The notes: generated by a model from the sequence alone, not told the origin. DNA of 64,000 bases from Lonicera japonica (GCA_021464415.1 CM038469.1:4690501-4754500); one strand, 5' to 3'. Positions 23,878-36,494 are shown, numbered from the stretch's first letter. A program made the numbers and translations.

Positions 23878-24501
23878 AAATCTTGGCCATTTGTACACAA
23901 AGTGTTGATATTTCAAGTCATTCCATACAGTAATTATCAAAAACATTCAAGATAATTATTTCTAAGTATGAAATTAAGAGTGTATTTTTGGGAAATTTTG
24001 AGAAAGTGATGAGATATTTAAAATTTTTAATTTTGATCTTTATTTTAAATATAATAATTAGGATATTACTAGATTCTTTTGACAAGCGAATAATATTTGA
24101 GCATGATTTACTGTTGCTACACATTTTTGTTGAGTGTAATATGAGTTATCTGTACAGAAAAAGAAATATATTAATAAAGAACTATTCAAAAGATAATTAA
24201 TTTCCAATTACAGTAAACACTTTTAAAAATTAGCTTGAGTTAATTATTTTACCTTGATTTTATAAATAATTGTATATATTTATATGTATGTTATATTCAT
24301 CAGGCCCTCTATCTAAGGAATATTATTTTACTAAAACACTCAGAAAAAAAAAAACCTTGCAAGTTTCAACAGGCAATATAGCTATTTTGGAAAGGAAAAT
24401 GATAACATGTGACCTTAGGGCACATGTTAAAATTACTATAAATGAAAATAATGAAATTTTGTAGAAGAATATGTGCAACATTTAATACATGTTGAGAGTT
24501 A

Positions 24502-24818
24502 CTCCATCCGTCCCACAAAGATAGACCCATTTTTTTTTCACACAGATTAAGAAACTTCATTTAATGTAATTGAAACCATAATTTTTTTTCACAATTTTCC
24601 TATTATACCCTCATTTACTTTCTTTCTATAATGAATACATTGGATTGAAATCACATGCCCCAAGAAAATGTGAGAAATTTTGGAGTTGATAACAATGTAA
24701 TTAAATAAGGATATATTAAGAAAAATGAAATTGTTGTGCATTCTTTAAAAAGCAAGTGGTCTATAATTTGGGACGGATAAAAATGAAAAATGAGTCTATC
24801 TTTGTGGGACGGAGGGAG
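24502..24818. mobile_element. Stowaway-like MITE (unit 2)
   Basis: Duplicate of 1674-1990, 317 bp, flanked by TA. The right end here keeps the fuller consensus (GGGACGGAGGGAG). Confidence 0.82.
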
Positions 24819-24971
24819 TAATTATTTTAAAAAATGAGTATTTAACATGTGCCACATGTTAACATGACACTTTTAGAAAATATATGTTCAAACTTTTGGA
24901 TGCCCTACAAGTAAGAACTAATTAATGTGTTTCATATTCGCAAGGCATTTGTGTTGGAAATAGTAACATAA

Positions 24972-25948
24972 GCTCTTAAACTCCCTCAAGCCACGTGTGA
25001 GAAAATTGATAAATTAAATAGAGATTTCTTATGGGGAGATTCTAAGGAAAAAAAAAAAAGAAAGTTCACCTTGTTAAGTGGGATGAGGTTTGTAAACCCA
25101 CAGCCTTGGGAGGACTTGGGTTGAGGAAATGTAGATACAACAATCAAGCTTTAATTTCTAAACTTGGTTGGAGAACGATAAATGAGGACAAGCCGTTATG
25201 GGTGAAAGTCTTTAAATGCAAGTATAAAGTCCCCTTAAACTCGAGAAATTGGGCTTTAAGAAACTCTCCCACCCCCGTTTGGAAAAGTATTTTCAACACT
25301 AAAAATATTCTCTTGAAAGCTATAACGTGGAATGTGGGTGATGGGAGTACCATTGATACCATCAAAGATACCTGGGTTGGCAACTTGGACCTTGTTTCTC
25401 GATTGAAGTTAGAGAATTTCAATCTCCCTAACATTTATGTGAACAATTTCATCACTAATGGTGAGGTGTGGGATGTGGGAAAGTTGAGAAGTTGGTTCCC
25501 TCGGGAAGTAGCTTATGATATTGAAAATATTCCCCTCCCACCTTCTCCTAATCGGTCTAATAAACCAGGTTGGAATGAAAGTGGTGCTGGTAAGTTCTCT
25601 GTGGGAAGCTGCTATTCTCTTATTCTTAAGTTGAATGAATTTAAAAAAACTAAGGACAAAGAGTGGCAATGGATTTGGAAATTGAAGCTTCCAAATAGAG
25701 TTATTTACTTCCTTTGGTTACTAAGGCAGGACAAAATTCTTTCAAATGTGGCATGCGCCAAAAGAGGGATAACTCATGATGCCCAATGGAAAAAATGTGG
25801 GTGCATTGAGGATGGTAATCACATCTTCATAACATGTAACCATGCTAAAAATGTTTGGGACTTTATAGCTAACAATGTTTACAATAATGCAGGTGAGGTT
25901 GATTATTTCTCTTGGCTGGATTTTAACCTTAACAAGAAGTGTAGTAAC
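24972..25948 (+). pseudogene. LINE fragment, 5' portion before the nested LTR (unit 2)
   Basis: An open frame from 25106 to 25948 is uninterrupted. It covers the end of the reverse transcriptase (GGLGLRK, ISKLGWR) and the zf-RVT domain (CGCIEDGNHIFITC). It lacks the stop at 2738 of unit 1. Upstream of 25106 an A-run (about 25049-25061) shifts the frame. The LINE frame continues exactly after the solo LTR at 27473: removing the LTR and one GTAAC restores the reading frame through to the RNase H domain. Confidence 0.87.
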
Positions 25949-27467
25949 TGATGTGCCAAGAAATTGGTACATTTTAGGTCACTAATATATGTATTGGAGA
26001 GCATATATTATTACATTTGTTGTGTCTTTGGAGCTTTTCAAGTATTTTGAATTAAATCGAGAAGTTTTCGATTGAAGAAAAAAAATAGCTGCTCGCAACG
26101 CCTGTGTTCAAGAAATTTCTGGCATTAATCCGTAAGGAATTTGAAGAAAACTCCTAAGACAAAAGTTCTAGATCTTTGAGTTAGCTATGTGTGGGCGAAA
26201 AGATTTCGTCAATCGGAGTTTGGAACACTAAGTTATGGCCAAAATAAGATCAGTGCGCTAAAATATTAATTCCAGCGAGCCCATCAATTAATTAGAGATT
26301 CCGCCCAATATGTAGCAACAGCCCACAGCAAGTTATTAATCCAATTAATAAGCTAGCCCATGTCATATTTATCAAGTCCAAGCCCATAAGTGACCTAGCT
26401 CACAAATATAAAGCATGCAGACAGCAGCCGCAGCAGGGAGGGGGATTGGAGAGCCACAATTTAAATTTTTTTCTCTTCTTCCTATGCACAATTTTTGATA
26501 AAGAAGAGCGGCAGCAATAGAGGGCAAAAAGTCGATTTTTTTTCCTTCTCTATTGTCTCCTCTTCTAGCGCGTTTATCGAGAGAAAGCTACAAAAATAAA
26601 ATAAAAATCTTCCCTTCTTTTCTCTTCTGCGGTTCTGCCGAGAACTGTGATTGTTTTTAAAATATTCGTTTCAAATATTTGAATTTCTTGCGGACAATTA
26701 TAATTGTAGTTCAGAATTATTATTTTTATTAATTTATTTGTATGTATTAAATAAGTATTTAATATATTTATTTATTCATTATTTAATTATGTATTGTGTA
26801 TTAATTACAAGCATGCTAAGCTAGGTTATTTTCTAAGGTTGAGGATGAGTATATTTGATTGATTTTCTTGCACGTATTCATGTCAATTGACTTTATTAAT
26901 TTAATACTTTGATGTAAAAAAATAATTCTTCCTATTGAATGCCTATTTTAATTGATAAAATAAAATTTGATTCTCACTATTTTTTTGTTAAATTCGACTT
27001 ATGATTTGTTGAGAGCGGATATAGGGTGTGTTTTGACGGATATAGTGAGTGTTTTGATTTTATACATTCATTTGGCTGTGGAAGAATTAACACTTAAATT
27101 TTATAAACTAATTGGGCTTAATTGAATTTATTTTCCGTATCTAATAGAGTCGAGAGACCAAATTAGTACGAGACAATGAGTAGAGTTTGCTGGGCATGAA
27201 TACTAGGAATATGTTATCAAATATATGACTCCGCCACCCTAGTATTTTATCAATTAATTATTTCATTAGTATTTTTATTATTTTATTCGTCTTTTTATAT
27301 GATAAACCACCTCATTTAATTTTTAAACTAGATTAGGAATTAATTAGAATTAATGAGAAAGATACGTATGTTCCATCCGTCAAGTCCCTAGGGTTCGACA
27401 TCACTTTTGCCTAAGCTATACTAGTATCCGATTCGTACACTTGCAAGTATATAAAACATTCACAACA
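25949..27467. mobile_element. Complete solo LTR nested in the LINE (unit 2)
   Basis: 1,519 bp with TG (25949) and CA (27467) termini and a perfect 5-bp target duplication GTAAC (25944-25948, 27468-27472). There is no internal retrotransposon sequence, so it is the product of LTR-LTR recombination. A TATA-like site lies near 26405 (aatataaagc). The superfamily cannot be told from the LTR alone. Confidence 0.87.
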
Positions 27468-27472
27468 GTAAC

Positions 27473-28240
27473 TCGGGAGAAACTTACTGGAATATTGTTT
27501 TTGCTTCCACCTTATGGCATATATGGAAAAGTAGAAATGATCTCCAGTTTGAGGGCATTGATATGCCCGAAAACCAGGTAGCTTTTAAAAGCATTTACTT
27601 CGCCAAAAACATAGTTAATGCTTTTAAAAAACTTGACTCGGCTCCTGCTATTAAAGATAGCACTCTCATTCTTTGGTCTTTTCCACCTTCAGGTTCCATT
27701 AAGATTAACACAGATGGGGGTTGCTTTGGAAACCCGAGTAGAGGGAGCTACGGTGGACTGGCTCGTAGTGATCAAGGAAAGTGGATAGAAGGCTTGTACG
27801 GAATCTTAGAAGCTTCCACTCCTATTCAGGCGGAGCTGTGGGGCCTCAAACAAGGACTCCGTCTTGCCAATGATAAGAAATGGACGAGAATTCTCATCGA
27901 AAGTGACTGCCAAGAAGCGGTCAATCTGATAAACGGGGAAGATGAAGTGGATAACCATTCGTGCAGGAACCTCATTGAAGACTGCAGAAGCATTAAGAGA
28001 GAGCTGGAACCGATCATTGTCCATGCTCTAAGGGAAGCTAATAGATGCATCGATAAAATGGCGAAGTTGGGAAGTATTCAAAATGAAAAACTTGTCAAGA
28101 TTCTTGTTCATCCCATGGAAATTGTTGATGATCTGATCGCTGATCTAGAGAGGATTGCATATCCCAGGGGCTACTGATCTTTGTTGCTCTGTTGTTTGTT
28201 CCTTTTCGTTTGCTTTCTTTTTCGTTTTGTTCACCAAAAA
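27473..28240 (+). pseudogene. LINE fragment, 3' portion with RNase H domain (unit 2 only)
   Basis: The frame continues from the zf-RVT part (WNIVFASTLWHIWKSRN, 27491-27541). From 27563 it is open for 204 residues. It contains a plant-LINE RNase H-like domain (RVT_3): INTDGGCFGNPSRGSYGG near residues 48-65, an AELWGL helix, an IESDCQEAVNLI block, and a distal HALREANRCIDKMAKLG. The catalytic-type Asp/Glu/Asp positions look present. It stops at 28175-28177, then a T-rich stretch and an A-run (28230-28239) mark the likely 3' end. No target duplication was found. The unit-1 counterpart has been deleted. Confidence 0.83.
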
Positions 28241-29501
28241 AAAAGAGCAAGTGGGAGATAAATATAACTACCACGTTTAAATCATTGACAACGGCCGAAA
28301 AGCTGAGTTTAGTGCTGGTGCAAAAAAGGAAAAGAAATTAAAGAAACCTTGTTTATTATTCATAAATTAATCAATTGCGTCCTAATATGCTAAGACTCTC
28401 CTAATTTATGTTTTTAACTGATGGCTCAAATTTAATTTGAACTTTTTTCTTTTAATCTAACGGCTCATATATAACATTCATTTATCTTTCTAATTGGTGG
28501 CTCATATTTAACTTCAGCCTTTATGTTTTAATCCGATGGCTCATATTTATCTTTTAATTAATTTATCTCCTAACTAATTTCAATGGTGATAAAACAAACA
28601 AATATTTATTAAACATGTATTTATCTCTTAATTAGTTTGTGATAAATTTTAACTCTACTTTAATTTCCTTTCTCCTTTTAAAATCAAACAAAAAATTCAA
28701 TCGTACTTTTGGATCTCTCCATCTGCGCTTCGTTTATATTTCTCCTTTATGAGTATAGTTTATTTATGTAACATGTAAAAACCTATTTCTAATTACTTTT
28801 TTTTCTGTTTACGTTTATTAAATAATATTCGATGTAATGTTGTATAATGATTATAAAATGGATATGTGTGCAATCTGTACATATATAGCAATACTAAAAA
28901 GTGGCAAATATTATATGTAGCAATATTAAAAAAGTTGAATAGTCTATATGTAATGTAAGGGTAATTTTGTTTCTATTCACCGTATCTTGCAGTTAATCCA
29001 CTTTTAAATCATAAAGATTTTATACAAAGTTTCACAATATTACCCTTTTCAAAATTGATAAGTATATCCACCAATTAAAATCAATTTATAATTATTTAAA
29101 TTTAGATTCCATTTTAATTAAAATTACTAATTAAAATATAATTCCTTTTAAATTTCTTTGATATTAACCTTTCAAAAAATCTAACATTATTGATCTTCAA
29201 TGCTTTGATAACCTATTGAGGCATAAAATTTTAATACTTTCTAGAAACTCCTATCTAATCTTTACTCATTCTATACCTGCATACCAACAATTGATTTAAT
29301 TGAAGATGTAACGGGGACTTTTATCTTGAATCAAAAGTTAAATCATATGCATGTATATATGTCAAATCTTTACTTGAAGAAAAATTGACTACTTCAAAAT
29401 GGGTATTGCAATCCAGCCCTTTAAAATCGCAAACCCTAACTCGTAAATCTACGACTTTCTACGTAGAAGAAAAAATTAGTAGTAGTAGTACTGCTAGTTC
29501 A
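28241..29501. other. Gene-free AT-rich stretch (unit 2 only)
   Basis: No gene. Around 28415-28560 a short degenerate array repeats 'taatccgatggctcatattta' about four times at 35-60 bp spacing. Similar 'ctggtggtcaagatttaat' text reappears at 34120-34180. Confidence 0.5.
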
Positions 29502-29770
29502 ATGGCGTTCAGCTCCTCCTCACGAGCGCCTTTGACGTTTCATTCTCTTCCCCGAATTCACAGTTATAGAGTCTCCTCCATACTAGTTGCTACCAATAGC
29601 AATAGCAAAGTTTCTCCAATAGGCTTGGGCCTCGGTTTTCAAGACCAAACTTCAGTAAACGATCGCTTCTTGCATTCGTAGCTGTTCACGAGGAATCGAA
29701 GCCTTCATAAATTGAAGTGGAGGATGAGAAGAACGATATTGAACTGGGAGCTAAAGAATACGAATAATCT
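29502..29770 (+). pseudogene. Fragment resembling a plastid-targeted gene's first exon (unit 2 only)
   Basis: An ATG at 29502 starts a frame with a Ser/Arg/Thr-rich, acid-free N-terminus (MAFSSSSRAPLTFHSLPRIH), typical of chloroplast transit peptides, followed by SYRVSSILVATNSNSK. The frame breaks at about 29655-29680. A shifted frame continues with AVHEESKPS, a stop, and an acidic block (IEVEDEKNDIELGAKEYE) ending at a stop near 29766. I do not recognise the source protein. It sits alone in transposon sequence upstream of a Helitron-like 3' end, so a captured or decayed gene fragment is likely. The open frame is extended upstream to 29385 only by a non-ATG start. Confidence 0.4.
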
Positions 29771-30120
29771 AAGATTTACCTATTGTTTAATAATATTATA
29801 ATCTAAAAGTTAAAGTTGTTATACTTATTAATTTAGTAAATATTTTAAAGTTAAATTATTATTCAAAATAATATTTATAAAATTAAATTAATAATATTTT
29901 TTTGTCAGTTTATCTACGTTTACGGATTAACTTAAGGGACAATTAAAAAAAGTTCTATTTGAGAAAGATTTTCACACTAAAGTCAAGGAATATTTTTTTT
30001 TTTGTAAATAAAAAGTCTATTTTTTATTTTATTGATAATATAACATGTGTCCTTTTTTTTCATCGTAAAATGACACCATAACTCTTAAAATAAACTAAAA
30101 AAATATCAATATGCATTAAA

Positions 30121-30298
30121 ATATGGACTGCAATATGAATTTTACAGTCCATATTTTTGGTGCAAAGTTTATATTGCAGTCCATATTTTACTGCAATGTG
30201 AACTTTGCTGTCCATATTTCTAGTGCAAAGTTCATATTGCAGTCCATATTTCACTGCAATATGAACTTTGCAGTCCATATTTTTTGTGCAAATTTCAT
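30121..30298. repeat. Palindromic tandem array, 63-bp period (unit 2 only)
   Basis: About 2.8 units of 63 bp alternate forward and reverse copies of GACTGCAATATGAACTTTG and its complement CAAAGTTCATATTGCAGTC (for example 30161, 30224, 30287 as repeat starts). Each unit can fold as a hairpin. Open frames on both strands here are by-products of the repeat. Confidence 0.85.
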
Positions 30299-32671
30299 AA
30301 AGAGGGGGTAATTTAGCTAATATATAACATGTTTTTATTAATAAAATGATATTTAAATTTATTCAAATACCTTCATTTAAAATATAAAACAAAATAGGCC
30401 TCTTACACTAATTACCAATTAAAAATAGGCCATTCATTCAAAAAAAATATTATTCATTAGATTTTTGGTAAAAATCAATGTGTAATAAGACCTTATACCT
30501 AATCTCTAGTTAACTTAATAGGTAATGCATATTAACTTAATAACGCGGATTAACTGCAAGTTATGGTGCATAAAAACAAAATCACTCTACTGTAATTGAT
30601 TATTATAATTTTATCATAATGAATTATATATAATTTTACATGGTGGGTATGTCTGATATTTATTTTTGGTTGTTCTTAAATACACCCACGTAATCTGTCT
30701 TCTCATCCCATTAAAAATTAATATTACGTCAATCTTAACCTAAAAAATAGCGTAAGATCATTTATTCTCACCCCAGTTTCTGTACTTGAAAAAATTGCCA
30801 CTAATTTATCTTCTCACCCATTTAAAATTTTCAAAATAAAAAAACTCCATTCTTTTCAACAAATAATTCTATAGCTCTAGTTCCTCTTGTCCTCACCCCA
30901 ATGCTTTCCACAAAAACACAAAGTTTAAATACAAAAAGAAAGATTAAACGACTTCATAAGCTCTGTTTTGAGCTAATTTGATTATTCAGTTTCATAGGGT
31001 GTAAGTGTCGTTTGAACCTTGATCAACCTGTAATTTGCTAACAAATCCCTCAAATGAGTTTATTCGAGATTTTGACCTCTCCAACTCTGTTTCCAAAATA
31101 TTTTAATAAATGCTTTATTTTTTTAAAAAACTATTTTATTTTTCTAATTCATTAGATATATAGGAGACATAAATATTACGAAGATTGAAATTTTATTATT
31201 AGCTAGTGGTAACAGCCGGCGTAACTAACTTGCATGTGTTAACTAATTAATTTTTACTTTGATTAGGTGTTTCATTTTAAATTGTCCATGGCCTAAAAAT
31301 CTAAAACTATTGGTATTGATATTTTTATTTTTGGTTTTCAAATTTATACGTTACTGTCTTTAAAATTGTCACTTATGGGGCTTGACCTTATCTCTAATTA
31401 GGAATTTTGTGAGGTCAATACTGAATTTTGTGGATGTGCAATAAAATAATAAATTTATTATTTGACTTATAAAAAAGAGGTGGTAAATCGTTGGCGTGTA
31501 TAAAATAGATGGAGGTGGGTGGAATGTTTTCGATAAAAAATATGATAGGGTGAATTGCAAGTTTTCTTTTACTAGATGAGAAGAATATTTATGTGCATGT
31601 TTTAGTTTTAGCGACGACGAAATTAACGTCCCTATAATACATTTAGTAAACTTACCCCACCACTGGGGTGAATTGAATGTTTTTTTAAAAAATAAGTGGG
31701 GTGAGAGAAAGTATTTTCTTACTCGAGTGAGAAGACTAATTTCGTGAGTTTATTTAAGAACTCTCTTATATTTTTACGTAATTTAGACTACTAGAAGTAT
31801 GATTGAAAAGATAGGTATGTGTTGTTCAGATTTTGGATATTCAATCACTGTCTTAATTTTAAAATGGGAATGTGTACAACGATCTATAACATATTTTTAA
31901 TTTTATCGTAATGTAATTGATTATTAATTTTATGTGATATACAAACATTGATTATTAAATTTCACATTTTTTATACTAATCTTCTTATTAAAAAAAATAA
32001 TAAAATTCCAACATCATTTTTAAAACTACATAAGTTTATTCAAAATAACATTATTAATATACATTTAATTTCTTACACAAATATGTTAACTTGCTGTAAA
32101 TTCTCTTACACAAAAATTCTTATCACTTGAATCATACCAAAATTAATAAATTCAAATAAAAATTGAATAGCTTAAATTAAAATTTGAATCCAGTTTTGAT
32201 TTTGTCACTGAAATGACTTCTTTAAATATATTTTTCCGTACCTTTATTTGATTATTAGGTATGTATGAGTAGTTTTTACTATCAACATCAATTATTTATT
32301 TAAATTTTTTAATATTTATTTATATTAAATTCAATGAAAGTTTCAATTGCACAAAATTATTTATATTTTTCTTATTAAAAATGGTAGAAATTAATTTTCT
32401 AAATGTAGGAATTTAAATTTTTAACACCTCCTTATTTCTAAAAGACAAATAGAAAGTGTATCATGTCGTATATACATTTAAGTAATAATATTTGCAATAT
32501 CAATTTATTTGAAAGAAAGTACAATTAATTGGAAGAAAGGATAAAAAAATAAAAATTTAATGGTTGTTGATAAAGGCATATCTAATATTATTTTTATTAC
32601 TTTTTTTCAAAATAAATTACTAAACTTTATTTTCTCTGGAAACTAATTCTAATTTAAATATTATGTTGATC
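30299..32671. other. Gene-free AT-rich stretch (unit 2 only)
   Basis: No gene, no clear element borders. Short open frames are on AT-rich sequence with no family resemblance. Confidence 0.5.
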
Positions 32672-32674
32672 TAA

Positions 32675-33455
32675 GGGTGCGTTTGGCGCACCGGTACGTT
32701 TAATACGCCAGATAAGGAGGCAATATATGATAGAATAAATGCTGGATATGATAAGAGTCGGAATTAGTTGAATATGAATTATGTGAGATAGAATACGAAA
32801 TAAATTAGTCGGATAAGGATTAAGCAGGATCGGACAAGATAAGAATTAGTTGGATAAATATTTGATAAACTTTGCATTGAGTCTGAGATTAAAGTCTAGA
32901 TATTAAATAACATGACTCGCTTTTGTTTTAAAAATACATGCAATTTTAATTGATGTCCACATTTTTTTTTGTTAATGAGATTAACCTGTTTATAAATAAG
33001 TTTCGTAAAAAAATAAATTGGGAGAAAAGTTCTATATTACATACAATATTTACGAATTAGGCATTAAATACAATTTAAAATTTTGATGTAATTTTTTTTA
33101 TATAAAATTAAAGTTTCTTATAAATTCTTTCATTTAATAAAAGGAAATAAAAATACCATATTATATGAGATATGAATTTTATTAGTTGACTTACTGTGAT
33201 TTTGGGTGGTCGAAAATTTTCATTAATCAATTTGATTATCTAAAGGGCGTCAAGAGGAGGATTGGAATAAATTAATTATAAATTTATTTTTATATTCGTT
33301 TTGTTATTTGACAACCAAGAGATAAAATAATTCCACCTATATGGGTGGTACAGTTTTATCTGGTTATAATGAGATAAAAGGATAATTAATCCTTAGTGCA
33401 ATCTCGTCCCGTTTTGATCCAATTATAAATCTGATCCCGCGCAACAAACACACCC
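32675..33455. mobile_element. Tourist/PIF-Harbinger-like MITE (unit 2 only)
   Basis: 781 bp. The ends GGGTGCGTTTGGCGC (left) and GGGTGTGTTTGTTGCGC (right, read inward) are imperfect inverted repeats, flanked by the 3-bp direct repeat TAA (32672-32674, 33456-33458). That fits PIF/Harbinger-derived MITEs. No transposase. Confidence 0.7.
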
Positions 33456-34044
33456 TAAATGTAAACATATTAATTTAAACTTACGCAATTATTCTCTTGG
33501 CATACACATATCATATATGCAATCATTAATTTCTAAATTTTAATGATCTAATAAGTACTAGTGGACATATGTATATATATATATATATATGAGTGAACTC
33601 GAATTTAAATCATTTAAACTCATATTTTTGTTGATTATAAAAGAAAAAAGAAAGGGTTCGCTCTATATTGGGATTTGTTTAGTCGAAAATCCGTCAAATC
33701 GGGCTATTTTCGATCTCTAATTTTAACGGAAGTGCAATTACACAGACTTAATTTATTTTAACACTATTTGAATTATAAGCAAACAATTATAGTTTTAAAT
33801 TTTGGTTAGGATTAAAAATTAAAATTAATGCCGTAGTAAAAATTTAATTCTTGTTACTTTCAAATTTAGAGGAAACTAATACTTTTTGGTAATAATGTTA
33901 AAATTAATTTGTATGAGAAATAACAAAGTTGGAATAATAATTTTTAATATGAGATAAAAAAATATTAAAATTATGAGTACTTAGATATATAAAAAAGTAA
34001 TAATAAATATGATTTGAGATAATGTGATCAATTACATATAGGCA

Positions 34045-34080
34045 CAATCAAATCGTGCCGTAAGCACGGGCATTAGCTAG
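34045..34080 (+). mobile_element. Helitron-like 3' terminus (unit 2 only)
   Basis: A short hairpin CGTGC-CGTAA-GCACG is followed by a short spacer and CTAG, then T. This is the arrangement of plant Helitron 3' ends (hairpin, CTRR, insertion into AT). The 5' TC end was not located, so the element's extent is unknown; it may include some of 28241-34044. Confidence 0.5.
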
Positions 34081-34295
34081 TTTATTAATAAATCAGTCCT
34101 GCTATTGTATGACTCTTTATGTTCTCAACTGGTGGTCAAGATTTAATACAAATGTTTATGTTTTGATCTAATGACTCAAGGTTATTATGTCATGTTTGTA
34201 ATATAAATGATAATGATAGGTTTTGTTTAATTCGCCAATAAATATAATAGTGTTTGAAACTTACCAAAATTCTTAGTATAACTTTATCTATTAAA

Positions 34296-34620
34296 TTAAA
34301 TGTTTATTTATAAAATTAGATTATTTATATATTTCCAACTCCCTATGCATTTTATACTAAGTCAATTATGTATATATCAAAAAAAATGTAAATTATCTTT
34401 ACAAAAATTTTATCATATGAGAAATATTAACAAATAAAATATTTATCTATAGTTTAATATTTATTTATAAATTATATTTTTTTTATATATTTCTAACTCT
34501 CTACTGAAATACATTTTACACTAAGTCAATTACTTATATATCAAAAAAAATGTAAATTATCTTTACAAAAATCTTATCATATGAGAAATATTAACAAATA
34601 AAGTATTTATCTATATTAAT
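34296..34620. repeat. Tandem duplication, period about 164 bp (unit 2 only)
   Basis: Two imperfect copies share the block 'aaaaaaaatgtaaattatct', whose anchors are 34387 and 34551, plus flanking text (ATCATATGAGAAATATTAAC). Confidence 0.8.
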
Positions 34621-34750
34621 TCAGTAAAATAAACCGGTTATTATCGGTTAATACTTTATTATATGATTATATTTTAACATTATCCACCCCTTTAGTGAAA
34701 TAAAAAATAAAATATCATATCATATAATTCAATAAAATTTGTGTTTTCCT

Positions 34751-34751
<1 letters not shown>

Positions 34752-34841
<90 letters not shown>

Positions 34842-34842
34842 C
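34752..34842. repeat. Compound microsatellite (CTA)n(ATA)n at the deletion breakpoint
   Basis: About 16 CTA/ACT triplets are followed by about 14 ATA triplets, ending one or two bases before the point where unit 1 resumes (34844). Confidence 0.95.
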
Positions 34843-34844
34843 AG

Positions 34845-35763
34845 TACTATTACATTAACAAGTTGGAGAATACTATTGCACCGGCAATTTGTAAAACTTC
34901 AATTTCAAGCATCCATTTTTTTTTGAAATATTTTTTGACATAGTAATGGTAATTATTAAAAATATGTGAACACAAGCCTTTAATTAGGTTATGTTGAGTA
35001 TTTTTTAAATGTTTTTCACATGGTATGGTAATCTTATTATAGCGTGTAACCCATTGTATTATTTATCAACATACAGTAGCAGAGCCATGAATTCAGTTAA
35101 TGAGGAAAACTTTAAAGTCATAAAATTTTAACTCAAACATAAAAATATTAATATTACAAATTACTAATATTCTAAGGGATTTCATATTTTGAAAGTATTA
35201 CAAAACGTCTTCCTTTTCAATAGAATACAAAAAATTAGGAGTTTAGACCTCAATCACATAATATTATGTAACTAATCAACTAATTAACTAATCAAGAAGT
35301 AAATATAATATTATGCGGGTAATCAAGTATTCAAGAAATAGACCTACTATTATGCAATTGATCAATAAATGAACCTAATATTGAACAATCACTATCAATT
35401 CTTTAATAAATCTAACAAAGGCCTAATAGTATGTGATTAATCAATAATATAACTAATATTAGGCAATTAATCAAGAAATAAACCTAATATTAAGAAATAC
35501 AACTAATATCAATAATAAAATACACCTAATATTAATCAATAAATACACCTAATATTAATAATGAAATACACTTAATACTAAGAAAAATAAAAAAATAAAC
35601 TCAATGGCATGTGGAGGATAATTGAAAGAGCCGATGGAGGCAGAGTTGCAAAGCAACTAGGTAAGTGAAGAGTAAAATAAAAAAAGAGAAAGAGAGAAAA
35701 TATGATATGAGGAATGAAATGGAGTATGTGAGAGGATTTAAGTGAAATTTAAAGTTTTTAATA
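34845..35763. other. Non-coding stretch left of gypsy element (unit 2)
   Basis: Duplicate of 4496-5396, with the hAT-like end at 35074 and the 'cctaatatta' array at about 35340-35580, slightly longer here. No gene. Confidence 0.6.
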
Positions 35764-35768
35764 GCTCC

Positions 35769-36494
35769 TCTAGGTGATCGAAATTTTACAACCCGACCTA
35801 CTAAGATGATTCGAGAAACGAGTTAGAATGAACGAAAAAAGAGGTGAAGAGTAACAAGCTAATTTTTTTTGGGTACGGTAGGTTCCCCTGACAGCGCTTA
35901 TGCTGATCCAGTAGTACATCCTCCTTTTGTGTGTGTGGTTATTGTATTGAGCTCTAAAGGCAAAAATTAATTGTTTTACAAGCTTTCTCTCTTTAAAACA
36001 GATTAAGTAAACTAGCAACTATTCGCTCAAATAATCAACCACCAACCCTTTTTCCGAGCCTCCCTTCTTTTATTTATCCGTATAGAATTAGGGTTACACT
36101 TACTCATTAGGGTTAATCGTAAAATGACTAAAGATGGTAAGACTTAAATAATACTCTAGCCTTCATTCCCTTGTCCACTACTAATAACTTCTAAATTCGT
36201 ACATTGGTAGTGGAGCAGTGGAGATTTGCACGATTTTGTATAGACCCGTACAATCTAGTATGATCATTTCCACGTATTTTTCACATATTCCACACGTGCT
36301 ACGGAGCATTCGCCCTTCCCTGGGGTCTTGGCCCCAATTGTTCGTCTCGGCATGCTTTGACTCCCTTACTTCGGCATGTTTTCTAGTTGTTCTTTTTTTT
36401 GTTTGGGCGCGGCCCGTCAGCTTGGCTCGGGGTATGGGCCTCCAAGCAGGTTGGGTCGCCCCAGTTTACCTTAACCAAATTTTATGCTCCCTAA
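35769..36494 (-). repeat. 3' LTR of gypsy element (unit 2)
   Basis: 726 bp. It shares the mutated outer end (TCTAGG) and inner end (CTCCCTAA) with the unit-1 copy, so those changes predate the duplication. Confidence 0.85.

Noticed and set aside
30060..30311. Overlapping repetitive peptides on both strands (MDCKVHIAVKYG type)
   Set aside because: By-product of the 63-bp palindromic array.
27324..34843. Insertion of 7.5 kb into unit 2
   Set aside because: The stretch contains the LTR's own 3' end, its target duplication and the continuation of the interrupted LINE frame. Unit 2 is therefore ancestral in structure and unit 1 has the deletion.
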